From: Polyporus tsugae | Taxonomy: Eukaryota > Basidiomycota > Agaricomycetes > Polyporales > Polyporaceae | DNA: 64,000 nucleotides | Direction of reading: 5' to 3' | Assembly (NCBI GenBank): GCA_024305745.1 | Contig: JAHRBS010000007.1 | Location: 1,922,001 to 1,986,000 of the forward strand | Part shown: one piece after another, positions 33,901-44,700 of the stretch | Position numbering within the stretch: the stretch's first letter is position 1 | How the letters are laid out: the number at the start of each line of letters is the position of its first letter | The notes under the pieces: model-generated | Told to the model about the DNA's origin: nothing | Databases searched by the model: none | Seen by the model: the letters and a program-made list of their open reading frames with translations, nothing else | Position numbers and translations under genes: made by a program

Positions 33901-35217
33901 CCTCAAGGCCCCTATAATGATCGGAAAGAAGAAGGCGCACGTAAGTTCATGAGATGCTCAGCTATTCCAATCTAACTAACTTAGTGAATTGCTGTAGGAT
34001 GTTCAATTCTACCGCGAGGCCTCCGACGTGCAGTTCGACGAGACCGGAAATCGGAAGCGCAAATATCGGTATGGCGACGAAGATGAGCTCGAGCTGGAGC
34101 AGCAAGAAAGGAAGCGACGCCAGATGCTCAACAAGGAATTCAAGCTCTTCTCTGAGAAGATTGCGGAAGCTGCTACTGCTTCTGTATGTTTCCTCGCGCA
34201 TTGTCTGTTGTCCATGCTGACATAGGACACTCAGACTGGAGACTCGCTTGAGCCGGACATTCCTTTCCGCGAGCTATCGTTTGAGGGTGTACCATTCCGA
34301 CAGACTGCCCGACTCCAACCAACAACCGATTGCTTGGTCCAACTGTCCGACCCACCCTTCCTCGTCGTCACCCTGTCGGACATTGAGATCGCGTCCCTTG
34401 AGCGTGTCCAATTTGGACTCAAACATTTCGACATGGTCCTCGTCTTGAAGGAATTCACGAAGACACCGCTTCACATTAATACTATTCCCAGCGCGCAGCT
34501 GGACGACGTGAAGAATTGGCTGGAGTGAGTTCCAACTTTGACCTGATATGATGCCTTCTGTGACGACGAACCTCCAACAGTTCCGTTGATATCCCCCTGA
34601 GCGAGGGCCCGGTCAACTTGAACTGGGGTCCCATCATGAAGATGGTCAATGACGACCCTTACGATTTCTTCCAGCAGGGTGGTTGGGGCTTCCTGGGTGG
34701 AGCAGCGGGCGGGGAGGTACGTAGCGGCTCCCCGATCCGTGTACCTGAAAATCACTTACCAGCGAACCAGAGCGCATCTGAGGAGGAATCTGAGGGGGAA
34801 TCTGAGTTCGGGGCGTCGGATGCCATGGAGAGCTCGTCTAGTAGTGAGGAAGGTAGTCATTACTCTGACGCCTCAGATGCGAGCGACGACGAGGGCAGCG
34901 GTTCTGACTTTGGATCCGACGAAAGCGAAGGTTCGTGCCGCACTTGCGACCGTCTCCGACTTTCCCGGTGTTGGGCATCCTGCTGACTCGCGCATAGCTG
35001 ACGACTGGGATGAGCTGGAACGGAAGGCGGCCAAAGGTGGGTCTATCCCTACTTCATGTGTCAGCCATCACATATATGACATATCTTTGCAGACGACAAG
35101 AAGCGCGTGGAGACTGGCCGTGGTCACGACTCTGATGACGACTCGGACCGCCCTCGGAAGAAGGCTCCGGCCAAGGCCAAAGGCAAAGTCAAGGGCAAGG
35201 CGAACGGGAAGCGGTAA
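30994..35217 (+). CDS. SPT16: FACT complex subunit SPT16
   Basis: Eighteen exons from 30994 to 35217 give 1070 residues, close to the usual ~1035-1070. SPT16 with POB3 forms FACT, the histone chaperone that moves nucleosomes during transcription and replication. The N-terminal aminopeptidase-like domain is clear ([72 protein letters not shown]). The dimerisation and middle domains follow ([41 protein letters not shown] then [47 protein letters not shown]). The C-terminus is a typical acidic Ser/Glu tail followed by a basic end ([14 protein letters not shown]). Intron 6 (32243-32300) starts with GCAAGT, a GC-AG intron. Exon boundaries: 30994-31062, 31132-31245, 31306-31390, 31447-31724, 31779-31985, 32042-32242, 32301-32465, 32523-32644, 32724-33162, 33228-33398, 33454-33763, 33825-33940, 33998-34183, 34235-34524, 34581-34716, 34771-34930, 34998-35036, 35093-35217. 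Confidence 0.97.
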
Positions 35218-36085
35218 TCGTCGGGACAGTCTTGTTGACCTGCTATCCAGATCTATGTGTACATTGCATTCATCTCACAGCTTTCATTCGGTAATTGCAC
35301 TAGTCACACGTGATTGGTTTGGCTGCGTTGCTACTTTGTGCTATCAGAAAGCTATCAGCGAACTGCGTCGAAGTCCGAACAGTGCGATAAACGCCATCGT
35401 GCGAGCGCTGCGCGGAACTGCGTTCCCGTTCATGTTCGCCTGAGCAAGAGCTTCCCCTGGACCCTAACAAAGACCATCAAGCCCCTCTGAAATGCCGAAC
35501 GTCCAAGGCTCTGTTTGCTTGTTTGCGTGCGTGATCCTGTATAATCGGAGTGACGAAGCTATCTACTGACCGTTGCATGGTTCCTAGGGCCCCAAGGCCC
35601 CGGCGGCACGCAAAAGCCGGTTCCGGCTACAGACCAACCCGACCTAAACTGTGAGCACCATGAAATCAAACCAAGTCAACACGATTCGTGCAAGCAAATG
35701 GAGACGCGAGGACTTTCCCGGCTCCAGCGGTTTGCTAAATCATGACGGGTACTTGGGTGGGTCTTTCAGTACCTGAGCTGACAGTTGAGTCGTAACATGA
35801 TTCAAGTTCACGCTGTGATGATGCATAGTGCGCTGAGGTCGTTTCCAGGCGATGCTCGAACATCTCTTTGTTCGGAGCAGGTGCACAACGGGGGCGAGGA
35901 GGGACGGGACGCAGCGAAGATATAAGCATTCCCTTCTAGGTTGAACTTTCTAGCAACATTTCTTCTCGACAATTCAGCCCCTTCCGCGAACTCAAGATCT
36001 GACACCCGAGCCCTCTCTTCAGGTACATTTGCGTCACGCTCAGAGTGCGGATACAAAACCTGACAGAATGACGACTCTGTAGACC
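35218..36085. other. Intergenic region with TATA-like element
   Basis: This is the SPT16 3' region and the promoter of the gene at 36086. TATAAG at 35921-35926 lies about 165 nt upstream of that start. No other gene is visible. Confidence 0.45.
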
Positions 36086-36975
36086 ATGTCCGCCCACCAC
36101 GTTGCAGGCGGCAACGCCATTCCGTCCTATTCCCCCGATCGGGGGCACGGATACGAGCCTCAGCAGGACGCTAGCGACTCCGGCGACGTCCTTTGGACCC
36201 CGGAGAGGTGTTTGGCAGTGTACCAAACCACCAACGATCGGTACTGGGCCGACCATGGGATCACGATGAATCACTCTGGTGCACCCAGCTATCCACCGCA
36301 GGCGACCATGCCATCGGGAGGCCAGTTTCACAACACCTCTACGGCCGGACACTATCCGAGCCCGAGGTCGTCTCAGTTGTATCGGATTCTTCCCCAGGAG
36401 GAGTACATCGCCAAGCGTCGTTACCAGCCACAGGCTCCTATCCTCTTCAGGGCGAGCCCTTCAGTCGGTTTTGTACGCTTGGCGGACTTCTATTCGTCGT
36501 ATACGGCTGTCAGTACCCCACGGTTGGAAGGCGGCGATGACGCAGTGTTTTCGGAAGAAAACCTCAGTCAGAAACAGTCCATCCGCCTGCAGGTACGTAC
36601 TTCCATCTTTAACAATGTACCCCGCTCAAAGAGGGATATGTAGGTCAATGGATGTCGACCCTACGAAAAGCAGATCAACGTCCGGAACCCTTCAAACAAC
36701 TTGAAATCGATAACGAGGAGGAAGCTGGCCGAGAAAGTTGCCAAAGAGATTCATGATGATTTCATGAGTGTGAGATCATGTTATCCGTGACCAAAGCCTA
36801 CCTACTCGTCACTGACTCGTTAAAATCATAGCGTATGCAAACTACGTTTGGCGACTCATCCCTTGAATTAGGTCCAGGGACGAATGGATTTGAAAGGCTT
36901 GTGCTGATAGAGCTGCGACACGTTTCACGGTCCAGTTGGCAACCTATTCTTGGTGTTCTTCCTCCATGCAACTGA
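36086..36975 (+). CDS. Unrecognised family protein, copy A of a tandem pair
   Basis: Three exons (36086-36592, 36644-36769, 36832-36975) give 258 residues. I do not recognise the family. The first ~100 residues are polar and Tyr/Ser/Pro-rich and probably disordered. The C-terminal ~150 residues match the gene at 37833: SIRLQ before intron 1 (copy B SIRIQ), RRKLAEKVAKEIHDDFM before intron 2 (copy B GKLARTIAKEVKKLM), and HVSRSSWQPILGV near the end (copy B RVSRGSWQPELRV). Both intron positions are shared. No signal peptide or membrane segment is seen. An upstream ATG at 36068 reads only four codons before a stop, so 36086 is the likely start. The shared residues suggest a small folded domain, function unknown. 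Confidence 0.75.
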
Positions 36976-37832
36976 CCCTAAGTTGACCGCATTGTAACTA
37001 TACAATAGATGTCATCTAATTTTGCAGCGTAATGACCCGGGCGCACGAGGCTACGATACGTCTCTCTAATGACTCCATTCTAGAGCACTTAATACAGTTA
37101 TTTATGTCAAAGGCCGATTCGCGGACCGTCGTGTGACCGGAATGATCAGGAAGTTGTACGGTATAACTTTATTAGTTGTTGCGGCTGTGGTGGGACAGTG
37201 GGCAGTGGCAGAGGGCGACGGCGAAGCGGCGGGATGGACCAGCGGCCCAGTGGCGTTCTTCCCTGGGTCCTCTTCCACTGACGTGCGACGCCGGCACCAG
37301 TACTGGTGGGAAGCCAGAGCGCGAACGGCCTGAACTTGCAATTGAACTTGAGACATGACCAATATGACTGATAGAATCATGGAGCGCCGAAAACACAGCC
37401 TCCCAAGTTCCAACGCATCATCATGTACGCCCAGCTCGGTTGTCGTGTCTTCGTCCGAATATCCAGGCCCCGCACTCTCTCAGTGCCACTCTCTCGCGCC
37501 ATACAGTTTCTCTACTTGATGTCAGAAGCGTGTGATGAATCGATAGCATTAGAAGGGAAGTCTGGATAGAATAGCACTCAGAGTCGCTATATATATATGC
37601 CTAATCGATATCAATCAATTGGCCGCCCCGCCGAGCCCACGGCGGCCGAATACTTACTTCGGTGGTCTTTTTCGAACCCTGTCCTCGTATTCCGAACATC
37701 AATCACTCCTCGTGACATCCTGTGGTCCCATAAAAAGCCCTCTAGAGTCCCTTGTCACCCACCCACATTAATCTCTGCCCACATCTTGACCACCTCCCTG
37801 ACATTTTCCACCTCTCCCTTTCTCTAGCAACA
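36976..37832. other. Intergenic region between the tandem paralogues
   Basis: It contains TA repeats (37587-37599) and a CATAAAAAG element at 37729-37737, about 100 nt upstream of the start at 37833, which probably serves as its TATA box. An open frame at 37133-37333 begins with a signal-peptide-like stretch, but the opposite strand looks similar, and I do not call it a gene. Confidence 0.45.
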
Positions 37833-38652
37833 ATGCGTGCCCTGTACGCTTACTCCGACACGCGCAACGCTGCTCAAGGCAATTCGGTATGTTCCGTCAG
37901 TCCTCGCGAGTATCATGACGGTTATCTCAGCAGTACATCAATTAGCAACCGCACAGTGCGGGTGACCATCCTGACCAACCATGGTCCTACCCCAGCCCAA
38001 CCTTGACCAGCGTGAGGCTTCCTAGTCCCATGTTTACTACCCCCGGGTCTCGAACATACTGATGTTATGTGCCAACTCTAGCACGAGCCAGTGCTCATCG
38101 AACTCGAGCAACGCCGATATGGCCATATTGTTCATGGCCACGTCGTCGAATTCGAGACTCTGGATGGTCTGGGCGTTAATCTTCACTGGGCCTTCCAAGG
38201 CGAAACCAAGAAGCTCATCGACAATGACCAGCCAGCCTTTCCCGCGTACATGGATGTTAAAGCCAAAGCCTCCATTAGAATCCAGGCACGTCTCGGTCTC
38301 ATCAGTATCGTGTCTCTATTCTCTCACCGGGCTCCAGATTTGTGGCATAGGGGACTACACACGCCAATTCATGTCCCTTCGCTCCAACAAGGATGCTACT
38401 TCCATCTCCAAGGGAAAGCTGGCACGCACTATCGCAAAGGAAGTTAAGAAATTGATGGTGAGTGCCATATTGCAGCGGATCCGTAAAATTCATGGTCGAA
38501 AGTGATCTGCGAATCAGAAAGGCGACGTTCTCCGTGTTCCCGACGTTGGCGATTTCCGGATGGAGGAGATCTACCTCACTAGCCTCGTACGCGTTTCTCG
38601 TGGTTCGTGGCAGCCGGAGCTTAGAGTTTCGGCGCCGGATGCGAACCTTTAA
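37833..38652 (+). CDS. Unrecognised family protein, copy B of a tandem pair
   Basis: Four exons (37833-37886, 38082-38285, 38338-38457, 38518-38652) give 170 residues. It lacks the long disordered N-terminus of copy A but shares its C-terminal region and intron positions. The second exon reads PVLIELEQRRYGHIVHGHVV and LGVNLHWAFQGETKKLID, perhaps a beta-rich domain. The junction after SIRIQ uses a GC donor (CAG then GCACGT), exactly where copy A has a normal donor (CAG then GTACGT), so a single T-to-C change probably made it. Removing the intron is required because stop codons follow. Function unknown. Confidence 0.75.
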
Positions 38653-39746
38653 GTTCTAAGTATAACGTGCTCATGCTTACCGCCCTTTCGTTGAAGGGCG
38701 TCCATCTCGCGCTGCAGATGGCTTCGTTGTGGGGTGCCAAGACGCCACTGGCGCCGTTGGTGGCTGCCTCGCGACGAAGGAGGAAAGCGGACCGGATGAC
38801 AGTGGACCAGCAGCGCACTACAAAGTCGATATCTGCAAGTCATTGGCTTTGTGCCCCTGCAGTATCGTATTTCGGTTCTCATCGGAGTCTGCGACTCGGA
38901 GTTGAGGGCAGGAGCAGGAGTAGTAGACGTGGGGTTGGGAGATCGTCAATGCGGGGAATTGTGCTTTTGTGTTTCCGTCTTGTATTGTCCGTCTGGCGCT
39001 TTCTTCCCAGGCAGCGGCGTTACTCTTGCATCCATAGACTCGGAGGACAGAGTAGCCACTGTGTGTATGATTTGGTGTTCCACAACCATCCCGTCTTTCC
39101 AGTCCATTCACGCTTGTTTGTCCGCCACCTCACCGGTGCACCTCTGACCTTCCACCCGTCAGTAGCGGGTGGGCGGTCATGCTTACAGTGCGGTGGTCCG
39201 ACTCATGTTGAATGGCGTATCATCACTGATAATTTGATGCAGTGTCATTGGACCCTGTCGGCGACCTTGCGCCAGGTCCAGTTCCATATACTAGAACGGC
39301 TATATTACCAACGGGGCGGAGTGGCAAACACGGATGGTCCACACAACCAAACGCTGGAACGCGAAACTCCTCGTTGTCTGGAGCAGTCGAAGTCGGAAGG
39401 GTTTGCACGGAGATTCAGGGGAGGGGGAGGCTATTTCACGGGGTGCGGCCGGGGGCTGCAGTGTCATACGAGGTGCAAGAGGCTAACTGGGATGTAGACG
39501 AACTTCACAAGGAAACTTGCAATCGGACTCGTTGAAGTTTTGCTCGACATTTCCACCGTACCTTACATACATAGTACGTGGTCGTCTCCGTGATAGCCAC
39601 CGGCTTCTTTTTCAGTACCCGATTGCCGGTGTCATCTCGCAAGCCACTGGCTCAGGCTGTTCAAGTTTCCTCTTACTTAGTCTCCTACTCCTCGTCGACC
39701 TGCGTCTTCGCACACGACACATACACACAAGCGGCTCGTTGAAGTC
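38653..39746. other. Region with coding-like frames but no model
   Basis: A 276-codon open frame (38667-39497, plus) is Arg/Ser-rich and lacks any recognisable motif. In another frame, 39242-39535 reads more balanced (AAVSYEVQEANWDVDELHKE). I could not connect the pieces by splicing. It may hold a decayed gene. The last ~200 nt are the promoter of the hydrolase gene. Confidence 0.35.
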
Positions 39747-41037
39747 ATGGCTAACGAAGCAATGTCTGCGTCATCCTCGGATGGCTTCGCGCCGCCACCT
39801 ACCATCTTCGACCCCACCACCTGTATACGCAAAGGCCTCTGTCCCGTCACCCAGATTCGGCACCAGGCGCCGTCATTGGAGAGCCATTCGTTGTACTATG
39901 AGATACATGGTTCGGGGCTGGAGAAGGTCGTCTTCATCATGGGGTGTGTATTCCTCTCCACTCTCGCGGAGCCTGGGCATGAATGAAGGGCTCTCTCGTT
40001 GTAGGCTGAACTCGACTTCCTCTGCTTGGCTATCTCAAGTGGACCACTTCGGCCGCAGGCCGGAGTACTCCACCATGGTGTTCGACAATAGAGGAGTTGG
40101 TAACAGCGGGGTGCCCCGTGGGCCATATACGTGCGTGAATCCCTTTCTCATCGGATGATCGCCGAGGGTTGATGCGTTGCGTAGCACGAGCGGGATGGCG
40201 GAGGACGTGATAGCGCTGCTGGACTTTGTGGGATGGACGGAGAAGCATCAGATTCATGTTGTTGGGGTGTCTCTTGGGGGCATGATCGCTCAAGGTAACA
40301 TTGCTTTCCACTTTCGCGCACATGGACACATTTGAATTTGACAATGAATGGACACCTAGAGCTGGCGAGTAGGATCCCCGAACGCATCGCGTCTCTGAGC
40401 CTGGTCGTGACAAAGGCTGGACGGCGTCATTTGGTGGATCTTCCTTCGGTGAGTTATTCGGCAAGTAATCTGTCCACAAACACCTGCTTACGCTGCACGT
40501 AGTACACTGGACTGCGCAATCTCCTTTGGACGATGACAATCCGTGAACCGGAGAAGCGAATCCCCTTCGCTCTGGAAATGCTCTACCCCAAGCCTTGGCT
40601 GGATTCCAAGAATACTACCGACCCCGAGGGGCGGACAAACAAGGAGACTGAGACGATTGTAAGCGGTCTTTCATGCTCCGCCCAGGCTTTCCCTTCACCC
40701 ATTACCTCCCCAGGGGTACCAAAAGCGAATCGCGGTCACACGCCCCCAGCCTTTCATCGGCGCCCTGTCACAGATGGCAGCAGCCACGACCCATTATGTC
40801 TCGCCTGAGCGGCTGGGAAAGATCTCCTCTTCGATACCGAAGGTGTTGATCGTGACGGGAGACACTGACAACCTGGTCGACCCGAGCAACAGCCACCACC
40901 TCAAAGCAGACATGCCGGAAGCCGAATTTGTAGTGAAGAATGGTGCAGGACATGGGATTACGGTTCAGTACAAGGAATGGTTCAATGAACTCCTCGAGAG
41001 GACGTTCAAGGAGGGCCGGGAGCGCTCTTCAGTGTAG
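39747..41037 (+). CDS. Alpha/beta hydrolase
   Basis: Six exons (39747-39943, 40005-40130, 40185-40294, 40360-40448, 40503-40658, 40714-41037) give 333 residues. The fold is clear: LYYEIHG strand, oxyanion region VFIMGLNSTS, FDNRGVGNSG, nucleophile elbow HVVGVSLGGMIAQ (Ser in GVSLG), acid residue in VLIVTGDTDNLVDP, and catalytic His in NGAGHGI. All three triad residues are present, so it is probably active. The substrate cannot be told; relatives include esterases, epoxide hydrolases and lipases. There is no signal peptide, so it is likely cytosolic or, given the polar N-terminus, without clear targeting. Its stop codon lies 168 nt from the stop of the convergent small gene at 41206-41463. Confidence 0.9.
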
Positions 41038-41205
41038 CCGAGAGGGGGTTGAGGACACTATTATGTAGTTTAGTTTATCGAGTATTCTTTGCAACATACA
41101 AACGCTAGAGGTCGCGCACGGTGAATGGTGAATGCAAACAGCCGCTATGTAAGAATTTATCAACGCCGCAAAGCGGAAAATGGCGAAGACGGGACGTACC
41201 ACCAC

Positions 41206-41463
41206 TCAATGCTCCTTCAGCATGGCAGCAAGACTCTTCCTTGCGTCCCGCGGAAGACCCCTGAGCACCGTCTTCGCTTCCAACGCCTCTATCCTGATAT
41301 TTGACGGATAGTCCGCCCCAGCCTCCTCCTTGCGTTTCTGAAGGACCTCGATGAGGGAACGTCGGGCCACGTCGGATCGGACAGGCACAGGAATGGGTCG
41401 CAGGGCGGGGTCAACTTGGGAGCGTGGCACCACACGAACAAGACGGACTAGTGTAGGGCGCAT
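41206..41463 (-). CDS. Small basic protein, probably mitochondrial, unknown function
   Basis: A single exon of 85 codons starts MRPTLVRLVRVVPRS, an Arg-rich N-terminus without acidic residues that looks like a mitochondrial presequence. The rest is polar and helical (RRSLIEVLQKRKEEAG, RIEALEAKTVLRGLPRDARK). The frame stays open upstream to 41733, but the extra part is low complexity and overlaps the promoter of HRQ1. I recognise no family. It is divergent from HRQ1, with 318 nt between the starts. Confidence 0.55.
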   Translation of the reverse strand: MRPTLVRLVRVVPRSQVDPALRPIPVPVRSDVARRSLIEVLQKRKEEAGADYPSNIRIEALEAKTVLRGLPRDARKSLAAMLKEH

Positions 41464-41781
41464 CGTTGCGGTGCACGGACTACAAGGAGTTAACGACGGG
41501 TGAGCTTTGGACAGCACAAGCAAAGGAGGACGGGACGGGGTACTGACGGGAGTGACAGTCGAAGGTAACCCAGCTGGGCGCTGAACTGCAAGAGTAAAGG
41601 CGCGTGACGTGAACGCGACATCGCGACGCGAGTCTGGCGCCTCTGACTCGTCCGAGCCTTGGACGCGACCGACCACGGCCACAGAACGAGACCCTTGTCT
41701 GTTTGTGCATGATACTACTCCTACTACACTCACGTACTCGTCTCTGGGTCAAAAACTGGAATCTGTGGAGCTATCAAAGGT
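41464..41781. promoter_or_regulatory. Divergent promoter region
   Basis: The 318 nt between the small mitochondrial-type gene (minus) and HRQ1 (plus) must hold both promoters. No TATA element is obvious. Confidence 0.45.
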
Positions 41782-44700
41782 ATGTCAACGGTGTCGGGGC
41801 GCAAACGGAAAGACGCGACGTCTCCAAAAGACTCCACGGGTCCGTCCAAGAAACCGCGGACGACCAAGCAGACAAAGGGGAAAAAGGGCGCGAAAAATGA
41901 GGCCATAGAGTGGCCGAACTACTTTAACTCTGTACGTAGGGTCTTCCTGCTCCATCATGAATCATCTGACAGGCCCGAGACACCAGTTATTCAAGGTGCG
42001 CGCGCCATCCCCTACACATGTATCGCTTTCTCTCGAAAGTTGAATACGCCCACCTATAGGTATACAAGGTACGGTGCGGTTCAACCCTGCCCGGGAAGTC
42101 CAACTGCACAGCTTACGTTCCCAGGCATTGAATACGGTCCTTGCGTTCTGTTCTTCGAGGAAGAACTTTGCTATAACCTTCCCTGTTGTACGCACATCCG
42201 TGGAGGCGATTCTGCACGAGTACGCAGTTACATGTCTTTCTTTAGGTGTCCCGGGCTAATCGATGACTATCAGACCCCTGGAACTGGCGAAAGTCGCCGA
42301 ACTCAAGTACAGCCCACCATTCTTCGCTGCTTCCACACAGAACTCATCTATGTATACGTCGACACAGGGCACTGCTTCCCGAGGTCGTCAAGTTCGCATA
42401 CACGCCACGCATTGAGCTGCGCATACACAGCGATCAACACGGCGGGTCAAGTCGTCGCGAACGGTCCCCGGATTTCTCGGCCTTTCGGACTGCGAGCGCA
42501 TCGAGTTCACGGGTCAACGACGTCGATGAAGACGAACATGTGCTCATATTGGACTTCATTGACAATTCGCGCGGGAAGAAGCCCGCCAATCCAGGTTTTG
42601 CGTATACCCTTCCGCCTGCATTGACCCCTGCGGCAACGAAGAAGCTAGTCGAGCGACGCAACGATCGCTTCGTTGAAGCTGTGAACGAGTAAGAGCCCCA
42701 CTTTAGCGTGTTCCTCTCATTGCTTAGCATCAGATATACAGACTTCTGAAGGCCACGCCAGAGGGTGAAGATCCGGTTGCGCTCCTGCAATCTGCTGCCC
42801 GGGATCATATACCAGTTCATCCCGGGCTCAAACATCCCGCAGCTGTGCCTAGCCAGGCGGATGGGAAGGGGAAGAATCGACAGGTTCCCGAACCTGAACA
42901 GAGGCCGTCTATCGAAGAAGTCATCGACGATATCGAGCAGCAAGAGTGGTATAAAGAACAAATCCAGTACCGGCGTGTCTTCGAACCACGACAGGGGCAG
43001 TTTGGTGCGCGTTTGGTGTCTTGCGCATATGAGTGACCGCGCTGATATTCAAACCTCAAGCTGAACTGGACCCACCTCTATCTGAAACCATATCCAGGGC
43101 TCTGCGGGACTCCCGTAAAATCACCGCATTGTACGCTCACCAGGTGTCCGCGATCAACAGTCTCGCGCAGCATAGGCATGTTATTGTGTCGACAAGCACG
43201 GCGTCTGGCAAGAGCGTCATCTATCAAGTTCGCATAACGAGTCATGTTTCCCAGACAACTGTATCCTAAACGAATCGCGCAGGTTCCACTCCTGCAATTT
43301 CTTGAAGCACACCCAGATTCCACTGCTATCTTCATATACCCCACGAAGGTGACTTGGGTACCCTAATCTTGATGATAACCTCATTATTCACACATTCTCT
43401 ATCTGTAGGCTTTGGCGCAGGATCAGCGAGCGGCGTTGGAGCAGCTGCTTTATTCTTGTCCAGGTCTTCAGCATGTGAAGGTATCAACGTATGACGGAGA
43501 CACGCCGCAGGAGTTGCGATCTGGTACGTCCTATAGCCCACCCCGCAGCCACTTCTACACCCGTCTGAGCAACCGGGCTCACGCCGGCCATGCAGGGATT
43601 CGTGAGACAAGTTCAGTGATCTTCACCAATTTCGTAAGTAGCCGTGAGGATCCCTGTATATAGTTATAGGCGGTAGTATATGGGTACTCATGGGTCCTTC
43701 CCAGGATATGCTGCATGTTTCTATCCTGCCCCACGAAGACCAATGGCGAAGGTGCCACTCTCACCCCCTAATTCTTCTTGGATATTTAGTTTCTTCGCTC
43801 AACTGCGCATCTGGATGTATTAGGTTTCTGAAGAACCTGAAGCTCGTCGCGGTTGATGAACTTCATTACTACCATAGTATATTTGGCAGGTCCGTCCACA
43901 TTCTGACTTTTTGAGTTGGACGCTCACTTGTTATTCGGCAGCCACGTCGCGCAGGTCATGCGGAGACTTCGACGGGTCTGCGCAGCTGTCGGAAGTGAGT
44001 CATGCCATATCTTACACCGGGGACCGTAGCTGACTCGCACACCTTATGACAAGATCGTCGTGCCCGTTTTGTGTCTTGCAGTGCCACGATATGCAAGCCG
44101 AAGCAGCACATGCAGAACGTATCTGGCATCGAAGTGCGTGGGATGGTGTTTAAATGTCTGAATATTATAATGATGCGTGTGACATAGGAACCAGAGATCG
44201 AAGAAATAACTGAGGACGGCGCGCCCGCCGGCCGCAAGGATTTCTTGGTGTGGAACCCCCCTCTCAAAGACCCGATGGACCCTTCCCTTGGCAGGGTCAA
44301 TTCAATAAATGAGGCAACTAGGCTTATGCGGTTCCTCATGGCGAGGGGTGTCCGCGTTATCCTCTTCTGTAAGGTGTGTGCTTAACGCATACGTGGTTAA
44401 CATACGTGCTAAGTAGTAGCATAGATAAGAAAGTCGTGTGAACTGGTACGTTGCTGTTGATTCGCCACATATACGCCTTCTATGACGGATCGGACAATTA
44501 GGCTATGAAGACAATCAGGCAGGAACTATCTGCCGACGGCCGCCTTGACATTCTAGAAAGGGTCATGTCCTACCGGGGAGGGTATTCACAGGAGGTGATT
44601 TGTGTTTCTCGCACTAGACCTCAAGGGGTCTCTCAACTGTAGTTGATTAGGACCGACGGCGCATCGAACGCGAGGCATTTTCCGGTAATCTGTTGGGAAT

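Noticed and set aside
34649..35443. A 264-codon open frame on the plus strand
   Set aside because: It reads an alternative frame through the acidic tail exons and introns of SPT16.
37133..37333. A 66-codon frame with a signal-peptide-like start (possible secreted peptide)
   Set aside because: The opposite strand in the same place has a similar hydrophobic start, there is no mature-domain pattern, and nothing else supports a gene.
38667..39497. A 276-codon open frame on the plus strand
   Set aside because: It is Arg/Ser-rich with no motif and no splice support, so I recorded the region without calling a gene.
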